From contig CASFPB010000049.1 of the NCBI GenBank assembly GCA_949296605.1, positions 1 through 56,626 on the forward strand: a DNA stretch of 56,626 nt, written 5' to 3'. The DNA is from an uncultured bacterium (GTDB lineage Bacteria; Bacillota_I; Bacilli_A; RF39; UBA660). The notes under the pieces are model-generated. The model did not search any database. It had not been told where the DNA came from and was given only the letters and a program-made list of their open reading frames with translations. Within the stretch, counting starts at the first letter, position 1, and the number at the start of each line of letters is the position of its first letter. This document shows positions 16,275-25,881 of the stretch, one piece after another. The translations under genes were made by a program, and so were the position numbers.

Positions 16275-17137
16275 AATACATCACTCAATTCTATAACAAA
16301 TTTATCTAATAATAATTCTATATTTACATTATAATTAATATCGTCTAAAAACTCTGTAATTAACTTAATTCTTTTAATAAGTAAATTACTACTATAATTA
16401 ATTAAATAAGCAAATTGTTCATAACTAGATATGTCGCTTTTTAAACCTAAAACATAATTTAATGCCTCTTCATAAATTAATAACATTATTTTAAACAATA
16501 ATTTATAATCTTCGCGTTCAGAAAAATTACTTAACAATTCATTTTTATTATACATTATTAAATTCTTTTTTTCTATCTCTATTTTATAAATATAATTGCT
16601 TATTACTTCAAAATGTTTTTTATATTTATCACTAAATAAATTTTTAAAATTTAAATCATCTTCATCATAATATACCTTAATAATTTCACATCTACTTTTA
16701 ATTGTATTAATAACATTATTAGTATTATTTGTAATAAAAAAGCCTAATAAATTATCTTCGGGTTCTTCTAAAAATTTTAACATGGTATTTGCAGAAGAAT
16801 CGGTCATTTTTTCAGCATTTTTTATAATATAAATATTATTTTTTGTATAAATTGGGATTGAGCTAAACATTCTTTTTAATTCTAAAATTTGTTCTTTTTT
16901 TATAGAGCTACCATTTGGTTCAATAATTTTTAAAGAAGGTAAATAATTTTGATCAATTAAATTACAAATATTACATTTTATACATTGTTCCTCATAAACA
17001 TTTGGACAAAATAATTTTTTAACTACAATCTTTAAATCATCTAAGCATTTATCTAAATCATTTGTTTCAATTAAATAAGCATGAGAAAGTTTATTCTCAT
17101 GATAATAATTTACTAAATTATTCAATTTCTCTAACAA
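16271..17137 (-). CDS. holB: DNA polymerase III delta-prime subunit
   Basis: HolB is the delta-prime subunit of the clamp loader that places the DnaN ring on DNA. The 288-residue protein has an N-terminal AAA+ fold without a good Walker A, a zinc-binding set C-(8)-C-(2)-C-(2)-C (CPNVYEEQCIKCNICN), INIYIIKNAEKMTDSSANTM-like sensor region and FLEEPEDN. The start is set as TTG at 17137, seven bases after AGGAGG; longer in-frame starts would overlap bofA. It follows bofA closely and overlaps ricT by four bases. Confidence 0.88.
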   Translation of the reverse strand: MLEKLNNLVNYYHENKLSHAYLIETNDLDKCLDDLKIVVKKLFCPNVYEEQCIKCNICNLIDQNYLPSLKIIEPNGSSIKKEQILELKRMFSSIPIYTKNNIYIIKNAEKMTDSSANTMLKFLEEPEDNLLGFFITNNTNNVINTIKSRCEIIKVYYDEDDLNFKNLFSDKYKKHFEVISNYIYKIEIEKKNLIMYNKNELLSNFSEREDYKLLFKIMLLIYEEALNYVLGLKSDISSYEQFAYLINYSSNLLIKRIKLITEFLDDINYNVNIELLLDKFVIELSDVL

Positions 17138-17151
17138 CAAAATACCTCCTT

Positions 17152-17340
17152 TTATAAAAGGACAAAGTATATAGCAATAAGTGAAAGTAATCCACACATA
17201 CCTAAAAGAGTTACAACTCCGATAGTGATTAAATTTATAGGAATAAAAATATCTAAACCACTAGCCACTAAATTAAAAGCATAAATAAAACATATAGCAA
17301 CCACAACATTTTTTAAAAGTTTAATAATAAATTTTCCCAT
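17152..17340 (-). CDS. bofA: BofA, inhibitor of pro-sigma-K processing
   Basis: A 62-residue protein with two membrane segments (about residues 6-28 and 34-60). It has the BofA pattern NLVASGLDIFIPINLITIGVVTLLG. In Bacillus BofA sits in the outer forespore membrane and restrains SpoIVFB, delaying sigma-K activation. The ATG at 17340 follows GAGGGG. It lies between recR and holB, matching the recR-yaaL-bofA order of Bacillus without yaaL. Confidence 0.9.
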   Translation of the reverse strand: MGKFIIKLLKNVVVAICFIYAFNLVASGLDIFIPINLITIGVVTLLGMCGLLSLIAIYFVLL

Positions 17341-17377
17341 ATTACCCCTCAAAAAAATATATGATTTTAAAATATTT

Positions 17378-17980
17378 TTATTCTGAAATTTTCTTTCTAT
17401 CTTCTAATGCTTTATCCAAAGTAATTATGTCTAAATAATCAATTTCAGCTCCCATAGGAATACCATAAGAAAGTCTTGAAATCATTACTTTTTTCTTTTC
17501 AAAAATTTTTTTAATATATAATGTAGTTGTTTCTCCTTCAACAGTTGATTTTAAAGCTAAAATTAATTCTGGATTTTCCAATTCATCAACTCTTTTAACG
17601 AGTGATGATAAATTGATATTTTCTGGCCCAATATTTTCTGATGGAGATATAAGTCCATTTAAAACATGATAAACTCCATTATAATTACCTACTTTTTCAA
17701 AAGAAAAAACACTTTTATAATCTTCTATAACACATATTAAATTTTTGTTACGCTTTTCATCAGAACAAATACTACATATATCTCCTTCTGATAAATGCCC
17801 ACAAATACTACACTTTTTTATATTTTTTTTTAAAAATTTTAATGTATCTGCAAACCCATCTACATCTTCATCCTTAAAATTTAAAGTAGCAAGAGCTAAT
17901 CTTTCAGCATTTTTTTCTCCAATACCAGGTAATTTTTTATAATAATTAATTAATTTTCTTAACGATTGTGGATAAATCAT
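17378..17980 (-). CDS. recR: Recombination mediator RecR
   Basis: RecR acts with RecF and RecO to load RecA at single-stranded gaps. The 200-residue protein has the N-terminal helix-hairpin-helix (LPGIGEKNAERLALA), the four-cysteine zinc finger CSICGHLSEGDICSIC (about 57-72), and the Toprim domain from ICVIEDYKSVFSFEK on, with a final Walker-like RLSYGIPMGAEIDYLD. Length is standard. It begins one base after the ebfC stop codon, in the canonical dnaX-ebfC-recR operon. Confidence 0.97.
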   Translation of the reverse strand: MIYPQSLRKLINYYKKLPGIGEKNAERLALATLNFKDEDVDGFADTLKFLKKNIKKCSICGHLSEGDICSICSDEKRNKNLICVIEDYKSVFSFEKVGNYNGVYHVLNGLISPSENIGPENINLSSLVKRVDELENPELILALKSTVEGETTTLYIKKIFEKKKVMISRLSYGIPMGAEIDYLDIITLDKALEDRKKISE

Positions 17981-17981
17981 C

Positions 17982-18278
17982 TTACATCAATCCACTCATT
18001 GATGCGTATTGACCTAATTTATCTTCAATTTCCTTATCAATTTTATCAAAAGCATCTTTAATTGCTAATAAAATCATATCTTCAAGCATTTCTTTATCAG
18101 ATTCATCAATAATTCCATCTTTAATAATTTTGAAATTTTTCAATTCTTTTTTTCCATTAAATGAAACATTAACCCATTCTGATTTTCCTTCAAAAATTTT
18201 AGCATCAATTTCATCCTTCTTTTTAGTAATTTCCCTTTGCATTCTTTGTGCTTGTTGCATTATTTGTTGCATATTCAT
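17982..18278 (-). CDS. ebfC: YbaB/EbfC nucleoid-associated protein
   Basis: A 98-residue protein of the YbaB/EbfC family: a methionine- and glutamine-rich N-terminal helix (MNMQQIMQQAQRMQREI), a beta region and a C-terminal helix ending in LGQYASMSGLM. Family members are dimeric DNA-binding proteins whose exact role is debated. It sits between dnaX and recR as in most bacteria. Confidence 0.95.
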   Translation of the reverse strand: MNMQQIMQQAQRMQREITKKKDEIDAKIFEGKSEWVNVSFNGKKELKNFKIIKDGIIDESDKEMLEDMILLAIKDAFDKIDKEIEDKLGQYASMSGLM

Positions 18279-18296
18279 AAATAAATCATTCCTTCC

Positions 18297-19913
18297 TTAT
18301 TCAATTTCTATTTTATCTTTAGAAAATAAATTATTTGCTAAAGATGTAATTTCGTCTTCTGTATCTATATTACCACTTGTTTGCTCAGATATATATTCAT
18401 ACTTATATTTTTTTTGTAAATTTTCTATATATTTCTTCTTTTCAATATTCCATTTTTTCTCACTTAAAAACACTAACCTATATTCACTACTACAAAATTT
18501 GTTAAAATTGTTTTCAATCATTTCGATATTTTGATTTAATTCTATCTCTTGATGATTAATTGTGGTAACTAAGATAACATATGAATCTGATGCAGTAACT
18601 ACCTGTGTATCACTTATTAAACCTTTTAACTTTGCAAAATCTGTATCTTTTATAAAATTATTCCAAATTTTTTGCACATTTATTAAACTAAGCTTTGATG
18701 CATTTACAAAACAGTTATTTATTCTTCTATTAACAAATTCATCACTCATACTTAAAGAATTTTCATTATAATTTATAGTATCAATTTTACCATTAAATTT
18801 TACATCATTTTTTTCATTTTTAACAGATAAATCATTAATGTTTTTATTTTCAAATTTCCCATATTTACTAGGATCATTTACGTTATTTTGAATTTTAAAA
18901 TAACTCAATAATAAAACTTTAATTAATAAATAAGCGTTAATATTAATACTAATTTTGTTAATCAAATCATTTAATTCAAAAATCATTTTTTTACAATCAT
19001 CAAATGATAAATTACTGTCACATTCACCACTCAAAACATTTGTCGATAATTCACTAAGTGAATAAATTAATTTTTTTATAATAACTTTGTAATTTAAGTT
19101 ATTGTTATAAAACTCTTCAAAAATGTTATTAAAAGTCTTTAGGTCATTATCATTAATAGATTTTATTAAATCATCAATTTTCTTATTTGATATACTTCCA
19201 ACTTCTTTAGAAACTAAATCCAAAGTAATAGTTTCATTATTTTTAGATATTTGATCTAAAATACTTAATGCATCCCTTAAACCTCCATCAGATAATATTG
19301 CAATTTCTCTAAGTCCCTCATCTTCATAAGAAATATTTTCTTTTTCACATATAAATTTTAATCTATTTACAATATCGTTATCATCAATTCTCCGAAAATC
19401 AAATTTCTGACATCTTGATAATATAGTAATAGGAACACTTTCAATATTAGTTGTTGCTAAAATAAATATTACATGTTCTGGTGGTTCTTCAAGTGTTAAT
19501 AATAATGCGTTAAAAGCACTTTGACTGAGCATATGAACTTCATCAATAATGTAAACCTTATATTTTAATGAAGTTGGCATTATTTTAATATTGTTTATTA
19601 ATTCTCTTATTTCCTCAACACCATTATTCGAAGCTGCATCTATTTCTATAATATCCGGATTACTTGAAAAAGAAATACAATTATTACACTTTTCACAAGC
19701 TTTTCCTTCTTTATTATCCAAACAATTTAAAGATTTAGCTAAAATTCTAGCCATTGAAGTCTTTCCAGTTCCTCTGGGTCCAGAAAATAGATAAGCATGA
19801 GCTATATGTCCTTCTTTAATAGAATTTTTTAATATTTCTACAACATATTTTTGACCTATAACATCATCAAAATTATTTGGTCGATATTTACGATATAAAA
19901 CTTTATAACTCAT
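18297..19913 (-). CDS. dnaX: DNA polymerase III gamma/tau subunit
   Basis: The ATPase of the clamp loader and organiser of the replisome. The 538-residue protein begins YKVLYRKYRPNNFDDVIGQ and has Walker A GPRGTGKTSMARI (about 45-57), a four-cysteine zinc site ending CEKCNNC, Walker B DEVHMLS (about 122), and the SRC sensor motif (ILSRCQKF). The C-terminal third is low-complexity and then a tau-like region. An A8 run near the C-terminus is not a convincing frameshift signal in so AT-rich a genome. It follows tadA and precedes ebfC. Confidence 0.96.
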   Translation of the reverse strand: MSYKVLYRKYRPNNFDDVIGQKYVVEILKNSIKEGHIAHAYLFSGPRGTGKTSMARILAKSLNCLDNKEGKACEKCNNCISFSSNPDIIEIDAASNNGVEEIRELINNIKIMPTSLKYKVYIIDEVHMLSQSAFNALLLTLEEPPEHVIFILATTNIESVPITILSRCQKFDFRRIDDNDIVNRLKFICEKENISYEDEGLREIAILSDGGLRDALSILDQISKNNETITLDLVSKEVGSISNKKIDDLIKSINDNDLKTFNNIFEEFYNNNLNYKVIIKKLIYSLSELSTNVLSGECDSNLSFDDCKKMIFELNDLINKISININAYLLIKVLLLSYFKIQNNVNDPSKYGKFENKNINDLSVKNEKNDVKFNGKIDTINYNENSLSMSDEFVNRRINNCFVNASKLSLINVQKIWNNFIKDTDFAKLKGLISDTQVVTASDSYVILVTTINHQEIELNQNIEMIENNFNKFCSSEYRLVFLSEKKWNIEKKKYIENLQKKYKYEYISEQTSGNIDTEDEITSLANNLFSKDKIEIE

Positions 19914-19951
19914 TGTTGTCCTCCAATAAAAATATTATATCATAATTTACC

Positions 19952-20371
19952 CTATTTATCTCTTAGTTTCTTAAAAAATTCTTTTAATTTAGTCTCATAA
20001 TTTAATTTTAAATCTTCATAAATAACTAAATTAAATTTTGTTTTATAAAATTCCTTTTTATTGTTAGGTTTTTCTAATAAATAAAAGACATTTTTTATTC
20101 TTGATTGTTTTATAACCTCATAACACATAGAGCACGGTTTTAAAGTAACATATAGCTCACATTCAGATAAGTTCCAACATTTTAAATTATTAGATGCCAT
20201 TTTAATAGCATTGATCTCAGCATGGCCTAAAATAAAATTGTCTTTTTCTCTTGTATTCCATCCTTCTCCTATAATTTTATTGTCTTTTACAACAATTGCT
20301 CCTACTGGTATATCATCAGTATCTATAGAATTATCAGCTAATTTTACAATATATTCAAAATATTGAAACAT
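19952..20371 (-). CDS. tadA: tRNA adenosine(34) deaminase TadA
   Basis: Converts A34 to inosine in tRNA-Arg(ACG), allowing it to read three codons. The 139-residue protein has the zinc deaminase motifs HAEINAI (catalytic His and Glu) and KPCSMCYEVI. It is a little shorter than Bacillus TadA. The ATG at 20371 follows GGAGG; upstream in-frame codons overlap the SRP RNA end region. It is the first protein gene downstream of the SRP RNA. Confidence 0.93.
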   Translation of the reverse strand: MFQYFEYIVKLADNSIDTDDIPVGAIVVKDNKIIGEGWNTREKDNFILGHAEINAIKMASNNLKCWNLSECELYVTLKPCSMCYEVIKQSRIKNVFYLLEKPNNKKEFYKTKFNLVIYEDLKLNYETKLKEFFKKLRDK

Positions 20372-20392
20372 AATAAATCCTCCAAATAAAAA

Positions 20393-20463
20393 GTGCACAC
20401 AATTAGAGACTGATATGGCTGCTATCTTCCGATTCTGACCAGGTTACAGCATAATTGTTGCAC
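20393..20463 (-). ncRNA. ffs: Small SRP RNA (4.5S-like)
   Basis: The minus strand carries the SRP domain IV signature: GGTCAG, AATCGGAAGAT with the GGAA tetraloop, AGCAGCC, flanked by CTG/CAG pairing, and the outer arms GTGCA-CAATTA and TAATTGTGTGCAC closing the hairpin. The RNA is about 71 bases long, small even for a 4.5S RNA. A consensus promoter ends seven bases before the first G, and a T-run follows. It scaffolds Ffh for co-translational targeting. In Bacillus the gene lies between tadA and dnaX; here it is upstream of tadA. Confidence 0.92.
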
Positions 20464-20469
20464 AAACTG

Positions 20470-20498
20470 ATAATATCAAAATAAACAAATGATGTCAA
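20470..20498 (-). promoter_or_regulatory. Consensus promoter of the SRP RNA
   Basis: Minus strand TTGACA (20498-20493), 17-base spacer, TATTAT (20475-20470). The predicted start is the G at about 20463, exactly where the SRP RNA outer stem begins. Confidence 0.88.
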
Positions 20499-20520
20499 TC
20501 AAAACTAAAAGATTAAACAA

Positions 20521-20542
20521 AATTATTTCCCGGGAAATAATT
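20521..20542. promoter_or_regulatory. Noc-binding site (22-bp perfect palindrome)
   Basis: A perfect 22-bp palindrome whose 14-bp core ATTTCCCGGGAAAT (20525-20538) equals the known Bacillus Noc-binding consensus. A Noc gene is present at 36.8 kb. The GC-rich centre stands out in very AT-rich DNA. Confidence 0.85.
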
Positions 20543-20663
20543 TAGAAAGCAAAAAAGCAAAAAATATAAAAATTTTAATGTTTTTTTACTCTTTTTAACC
20601 AAATAATAAAAAAATCGTTTCAAAAAACAAACTTTTGTTCGTTTTTAATTAAATATTATACAA

Positions 20664-20679
20664 TGTTTCACGTGAAACA
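20664..20679. promoter_or_regulatory. parS site 1
   Basis: Exact TGTTTCACGTGAAACA, the conserved ParB-binding centromere palindrome, flanked by A and T. No TTATCAACA box precedes this copy. Confidence 0.93.
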
Positions 20680-20877
20680 TTATATAAAAACTTAAAAAGG
20701 TAAGAGTATATAATTAAAATTATTTTTTATTTAATTATTCACAACAAAAAATTTAGTATTCTATAAAAAACGTGATTGTATAGGAATTTATTTATTAACT
20801 CCGCATTTTATAAATTAAATTTATTAACACTTTTTTATCTACATATTAATCATAATATAAAATACTTTAAGCACAAA

Positions 20878-20905
20878 TTATCAACATAATGTTTCACGTG
20901 AAACA
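20878..20905. promoter_or_regulatory. parS site 2 with DnaA-box-like element
   Basis: TTATCAACA (20878-20886) followed three bases later by exact parS TGTTTCACGTGAAACA (20890-20905). Confidence 0.93.
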
Positions 20906-21030
20906 TATTTACCATTTTAAATAAAAAAGGTTACAAATAGGGATAAATTAAAGTAAATTATATAAATATAAAAATACTAATATTAATTCAAACTTCAATT
21001 ACAAATATAAAAATTATATAAAACGATAAG

Positions 21031-21056
21031 TTATCAACAATGTTTCACGTGAAACA
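21031..21056. promoter_or_regulatory. parS site 3 with DnaA-box-like element
   Basis: TTATCAACA (21031-21039) followed one base later by exact parS (21041-21056). Confidence 0.93.
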
Positions 21057-21161
21057 TTGTTATAATTTTAACATTTAATTACAACTATGATATTAAATAA
21101 TCATAAAAAGATAATAATTGATCTTTTTTTAATCAAATATAAAAATATATTTAATAAAATT

Positions 21162-21187
21162 TTATCAACATAATATTTTACGCAACA
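21162..21187. promoter_or_regulatory. Decayed parS-like module
   Basis: TTATCAACA (21162-21170) followed by TATTTTACGCAACA (21174-21187), a parS copy with substitutions and a two-base loss, in the place where the repeating module would predict a site. Confidence 0.5.
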
Positions 21188-21311
21188 GTTATTAAATATA
21201 TTAAATAAAAAAGTAACAAATACTTATTAATGTTAATAGATTTTAAAAATTTAAACATAAACATAATAGTTTAAAAGATTATTAAAAACTAAAATTGTAT
21301 AAAGCAACAAG

Positions 21312-21339
21312 TTATCAACACAATGTTTCACGTGAAACA
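21312..21339. promoter_or_regulatory. parS site 4 with DnaA-box-like element
   Basis: TTATCAACA (21312-21320) followed three bases later by exact parS (21324-21339). Confidence 0.93.
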
Positions 21340-21466
21340 TAAAACTTTTTATAATAAAATAACTTAGAAATTAATATAAAAACTAAATTTTAATAGTAAA
21401 AATGAAAAATATAGACAAAATTTTAAAAAAATATGCAAATTTATTCTTAAAAATATAAAATCAAAG

Positions 21467-21489
21467 TTATCAATGTTTCACGTGAAACA
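21467..21489. promoter_or_regulatory. parS site 5 with overlapping box
   Basis: TTATCAATG (21467-21475) overlaps the first bases of exact parS (21474-21489), which abuts the gyrA terminator T-run. Confidence 0.92.
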
Positions 21490-21516
21490 AAAAAAGAATC
21501 ATTTAATTATGATTCT
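21489..21516 (-). terminator. Terminator after gyrA
   Basis: Minus strand AGAATCAT/ATGATTCT, 8-bp perfect stem with a 6-base loop, followed by a T-run. It overlaps the gyrA stop and directly borders parS site 5. Confidence 0.88.
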
Positions 21517-23954
21517 TCACTTACTTCACTATTTAATTCAGTTTCTTCTTTATCAACCAAACTAATTGTTGAAACTTTTTGTTGATCTTTTAAATTTATT
21601 AATCTTACACCTTGTGTTACTCTACCTAAAACAGATATCTGATCAATAGGCATTCGCATTGTCATACCAGAATCAGTCATTATAACTAATTCTTTTCCAT
21701 TTTCAACAACTTTAACAGATACTAAATTACCATTTTTTTCAGTTATATTTAAAGCTTTAACTCCTTTACTTCCTCGTTTTGTTTCTCTATATTCGCGAAC
21801 ATTTGTTTGCTTGCCAAAACCTTTTTCAGTAACTAATAATATAATAGAATCTTCATTGACAATTTCACAACAAATACAGCTAGCATCTTCAAGATTTATT
21901 CCTCTAACTCCACAAGCTGTTCTACCCATAACTCTAATATCTTGTTCATTAAATTTAACCATTCTACCATTACTGCTACCAAGTAAAACTAAGCTTTCCC
22001 CAGAGGTCTTTTTTACATCAATAAGTTCATCTTTATCTCTCAAAGTAATTGATAACTTACCACTATTTCTAATATTTTCAAATTCAGATATTAATGTCCT
22101 TTTAACAATGCCTTGTTTAGTTGCAAACAATAAATATTTATAATTTTCTTCTTTATTAATTGACACAACTGCATTTACTTTTTCTTCTTTTTCAATTTGT
22201 AAAAGATTTACTATTGGCAATCCTTTAGATTGTCTACTATATTCAGGAATTTCATATCCTTTTAATCTATATACTTTTCCTTTATTGGTAAAGAATAATA
22301 CAAAATCATGTGTTGATAAATTAATCATATGTTCAACAAAATCTTCATCATTTGTTGCCATACCCTTTATACCTACACCACCTCTATTTTGAGCTTTAAA
22401 AGTATCAGAAGTAGTTCTTTTTATATATCCATTGTGTGTTAATACAACTAAAACATTTTCTTCTGGAATTAAAGATTCATCTTCAATATAATCAACAGCA
22501 GTCATATCAATTTTAGTTCTACGTTCATCACTAAATTTTTGTTTAATTTCTAACATTTCTTCTTTGATTATATTTAATACCTTATTATTATCAGCTAAAA
22601 TGCCACGTAAGCGATCAATTTCTATATGTAAAGCATTTAACTCTTCTTCTATCTTTTCGCGTTCTAAGCCAGTCAAACGACGTAATTTTAACTCTAAGAT
22701 ATTATCTGTTTGAACTTCACTTAATCCAAATCTGCTCATCAATTTAGTTTTTGCATCTGCATCAGCTTTTGATTCTTTAATAATTTTAATTACTTCATCA
22801 ATATTATCTAAGGCTATTTTATAACCTTCTAAGATATGAACTCTTTTTTCTGCTTTATCAAGTTCAAATTGTGTTCTTCTTATAATTACTTCCCTTTGAA
22901 AATCAATATACTTAGAAATAATACTTTTTAAACCTAGAGTTTTTGGAACACCATTATCAATCATTAATAAATTAATACCATAACTAGTTTGCAATTGAGT
23001 ATGTTTATATAAATTATTTAAAACAACACTGCCATTGGCATCTTTTTTTAACGTAATTACAATTTTAATTCCATTTTCTAAATTTGTTTCTTCATGATAA
23101 TCAGAAATTCCATCCAATATTTTATCTCTAACTAATTCACCAATACGTTTTTTTAACTCTAAAGTATTTAACCCATAAGGTATTTCCGTAATAACAATTC
23201 TATGTTTGCTACCTTCTTCTTCTATTTCTGCTTTACATCTAATAGTAATTGAACCTTTTCCAGTTTCATAAGCCTTTTTTATTCCAGAATTTCCTAAAAT
23301 TAAAGCACCGGTAGGAAAATCAGGACCCTTAATATATTGCATTAAACCATCAGTATCAATATCAGGATTATCAATATAAGCAACACATCCATCAATTACT
23401 TCTCCTAAATTATGAGGAGGAATATTAGTTGCCATACCAACTGCTATACCCATAGTTCCATTTACTAAAATATTAGGAAATCTACTAGGTAATACTTCTG
23501 GTTCTTCTAAAGATTCATCAAAATTAGGAACAAAATTTACTGTATTTTTGTTAATATCTCTTAATAATTCTAAGGAAATCTTAGCTAATCTAGATTCAGT
23601 ATAACGATATGCAGCAGCACCATCGCCATCCATATTACCAAAGTTTCCATGGCCATCTATTAACATATATCTGTAACTAAAATCTTGGGCCATTCTAACC
23701 AAAGCTTCATAAATTGAACTATCGCCATGAGGATGATATTTTCCCATTACATCCCCAACAACTCTAGCACATTTTTTATATTGAGCACTTGGTAAATAAC
23801 CAGATTCAAACATTGAATATAATATTCTTCTATGAACAGGTTTCAAACCATCCCTTAAATCCGGAATTGCACGAGAAACAATTACACTCATAGAATAATC
23901 TATAAATGACTTTTCTATCTCATCAACTATATTATTCTGAATAATTTTATCCAT
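21507..23954 (-). CDS. gyrA: DNA gyrase subunit A
   Basis: With GyrB it introduces negative supercoils and relieves tension ahead of forks. The 815-residue protein has [18 protein letters not shown], the quinolone-determining region [17 protein letters not shown] (susceptible-type Ser and Glu), the catalytic tyrosine in [11 protein letters not shown] (about 122-125), the coiled-coil middle, and a GyrA-box [11 protein letters not shown] opening the C-terminal DNA-wrapping domain, which confirms gyrase rather than ParC. It starts ten bases after the gyrB stop and ends at a strong terminator. Confidence 0.98.
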   Translation of the reverse strand: MDKIIQNNIVDEIEKSFIDYSMSVIVSRAIPDLRDGLKPVHRRILYSMFESGYLPSAQYKKCARVVGDVMGKYHPHGDSSIYEALVRMAQDFSYRYMLIDGHGNFGNMDGDGAAAYRYTESRLAKISLELLRDINKNTVNFVPNFDESLEEPEVLPSRFPNILVNGTMGIAVGMATNIPPHNLGEVIDGCVAYIDNPDIDTDGLMQYIKGPDFPTGALILGNSGIKKAYETGKGSITIRCKAEIEEEGSKHRIVITEIPYGLNTLELKKRIGELVRDKILDGISDYHEETNLENGIKIVITLKKDANGSVVLNNLYKHTQLQTSYGINLLMIDNGVPKTLGLKSIISKYIDFQREVIIRRTQFELDKAEKRVHILEGYKIALDNIDEVIKIIKESKADADAKTKLMSRFGLSEVQTDNILELKLRRLTGLEREKIEEELNALHIEIDRLRGILADNNKVLNIIKEEMLEIKQKFSDERRTKIDMTAVDYIEDESLIPEENVLVVLTHNGYIKRTTSDTFKAQNRGGVGIKGMATNDEDFVEHMINLSTHDFVLFFTNKGKVYRLKGYEIPEYSRQSKGLPIVNLLQIEKEEKVNAVVSINKEENYKYLLFATKQGIVKRTLISEFENIRNSGKLSITLRDKDELIDVKKTSGESLVLLGSSNGRMVKFNEQDIRVMGRTACGVRGINLEDASCICCEIVNEDSIILLVTEKGFGKQTNVREYRETKRGSKGVKALNITEKNGNLVSVKVVENGKELVIMTDSGMTMRMPIDQISVLGRVTQGVRLINLKDQQKVSTISLVDKEETELNSEVSEES

Positions 23955-23964
23955 TATAACCTCC

Positions 23965-25881
23965 CTATAAATCTAATGTTGCTAAACCAGCTCTTTGTTC
24001 GATGAACTCTCTTCTTGGTTCCACAGCTTCACCCATCAATTTTTCAAATGCAGCATCAGCAGCTTGTAAATCATCAACAGTAATTTGTTTTAAAATTCTT
24101 GTTTCTTTTGCCATAGTAGTATCTCTTAATTCCTCAGGATTCATTTCTCCTAGCCCTTTATTGCGAGCAATTTCTGGCTTTACATTAGTTGGCAAACTTG
24201 CTAAATACTCATCTTTTTCTCTTTCATCTAAAACATATTTTATTGTTTTACCATGAGTAATTTTAAAAAGTGGTGGCTGAGCAGCATAAACGTGACCTGC
24301 TTCAACAATAGGTCTAAAAAATCTATAAAATAATGTTAAAAGCAATACTCTAATATGAGAACCATCTACATCAGCATCGGTCATAATAATGATTTTATGA
24401 TATCTTAACTTATTTAAATCAAATTCATCACCAATACCAGTTCCAAAAGCAGTAATTATAGTTTTAATTTCTTCATTACCTAAAGCTCTATCTAACCGTG
24501 CTTTTTCTACATTTAATATTTTACCTCTTAAAGGAAGAATAGCTTGAGTCATATAATCTCTTCCTTTTTTAGCAGATCCACCAGCTGAATCCCCTTCGAC
24601 TAAGAAAATTTCTGAATCTTCCGGATTTTTACTCTTACAATCAGTTAATTTTCCATAAAAAGCTGTAATTTCCAAATCACCTTTTCGACGAACTAATTCT
24701 CTAGCTTTTTTAGCAGCAATTCTAGCTCTTGAAGCACTCATAGCTTTTTCAATAATAATTTTAGCTACATTTGGATTTTCCATCAAATAACGTTCAAAAC
24801 CACTACTAAAGATATCGCTAGCTATTTTTTTAACTTCGCTATTTCCTAATTTGGTTTTAGTTTGTCCTTCAAATTGAGGATCTGGATGTTTACAAGAAAT
24901 TATCATAGCTAAACCTTCACGAACATCATCACCAGATAAAGATTCATCTTTATCTTTAAATATTTTAGCATTTTTACCATAATTATTAATTACTCTCGTT
25001 AATGCAAGTTTAACACCATCTTCATGTGTTCCACCCTCATAAGTATTAATGTTATTAGTAAAAGAATAAATATTTGAGTTATACCCATCATTATATTGAA
25101 AAGCTACTTCAAAAAATATATTATCCTCAGTTCCACTTAAATATATAATATCATCATGTAAAACTGTTTTATTTTTATTAAGCATTTGAACATATTCTAT
25201 AATTCCTCCGTTATAAAGAAAAGAATCGTGTTTTTCTTCTAACCGATGGTCATACAAATTAATTCTTAAACCTTTGTTTAAAAAGGCAATTTCTTGCAAT
25301 CTTTTGTATAAAATATCATAATTAAATGTAGTAGTTTCCTTAAATATTTCTTCATCAGGTTTAAATCTAACAGTGCTACCAGTTCTATTAATATCACATT
25401 CATCAATTACTTTTAATGCTTCACAAGGATGTCCTCCATTTTCAAAACGTTGATAATAAACTTTACCATCACGATAAATTCTAACTTCTAACCAAGTTGA
25501 TAAAGCGTTTACTACAGATGCACCAACACCATGAAGACCACCACTTACTTTGTAACCTTCACCACCAAATTTACCTCCAGCATGTAAAACAGTAAATATT
25601 GTTTCTACTGTTGATAAGCCAGTTTTACTATTTATACCTGTTGGAATACCACGACCATCGTCGCGAATTTCAATAATATCTCCTTTATCTATAATTACTT
25701 CAATATCATCACAAAAACCAGCTAAAGCTTCATCAACTGCATTATCAACAATTTCCCATACTAAATGATGTAATCCTCTTTCACCAGTACTTCCTATATA
25801 CATTCCAGGTCTTTTTCTTACTGCTTCCAAACCTTCCAAAACTTGAATATCAGAATCAGTATAATGTGTTTCTTTATTCAT
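23965..25881 (-). CDS. gyrB: DNA gyrase subunit B
   Basis: The ATPase subunit of gyrase. The 638-residue protein has the GHKL ATP-binding motifs [22 protein letters not shown] and [16 protein letters not shown], the transducer domain, the Toprim motifs [14 protein letters not shown] (about 430) and [12 protein letters not shown], and the C-terminal [10 protein letters not shown] signature. The ATG at 25881 follows AAGGAGG; an upstream in-frame codon would extend it by eight residues. It overlaps the end of recF by eight bases. Confidence 0.98.
   Translation of the reverse strand: MNKETHYTDSDIQVLEGLEAVRKRPGMYIGSTGERGLHHLVWEIVDNAVDEALAGFCDDIEVIIDKGDIIEIRDDGRGIPTGINSKTGLSTVETIFTVLHAGGKFGGEGYKVSGGLHGVGASVVNALSTWLEVRIYRDGKVYYQRFENGGHPCEALKVIDECDINRTGSTVRFKPDEEIFKETTTFNYDILYKRLQEIAFLNKGLRINLYDHRLEEKHDSFLYNGGIIEYVQMLNKNKTVLHDDIIYLSGTEDNIFFEVAFQYNDGYNSNIYSFTNNINTYEGGTHEDGVKLALTRVINNYGKNAKIFKDKDESLSGDDVREGLAMIISCKHPDPQFEGQTKTKLGNSEVKKIASDIFSSGFERYLMENPNVAKIIIEKAMSASRARIAAKKARELVRRKGDLEITAFYGKLTDCKSKNPEDSEIFLVEGDSAGGSAKKGRDYMTQAILPLRGKILNVEKARLDRALGNEEIKTIITAFGTGIGDEFDLNKLRYHKIIIMTDADVDGSHIRVLLLTLFYRFFRPIVEAGHVYAAQPPLFKITHGKTIKYVLDEREKDEYLASLPTNVKPEIARNKGLGEMNPEELRDTTMAKETRILKQITVDDLQAADAAFEKLMGEAVEPRREFIEQRAGLATLDL

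Larger units (their letters stand above)
20499..21506. other. Gene-free 1-kb region with segregation sites
   Basis: No credible open reading frame. The stretch is extremely AT-rich and holds one Noc-binding palindrome, five exact parS sites, one decayed parS-like site, and a TTATCAACA-type box just ahead of all but the first parS site. It begins next to the SRP RNA promoter and ends at the gyrA terminator. Confidence 0.85.

Noticed and set aside
18401-18430. A8 run near the end of dnaX as a programmed frameshift or slippage site
   Set aside because: Runs of this length are common in this AT-rich DNA, the position is far from the usual gamma/tau border, and no stimulating hairpin or early stop was evident.
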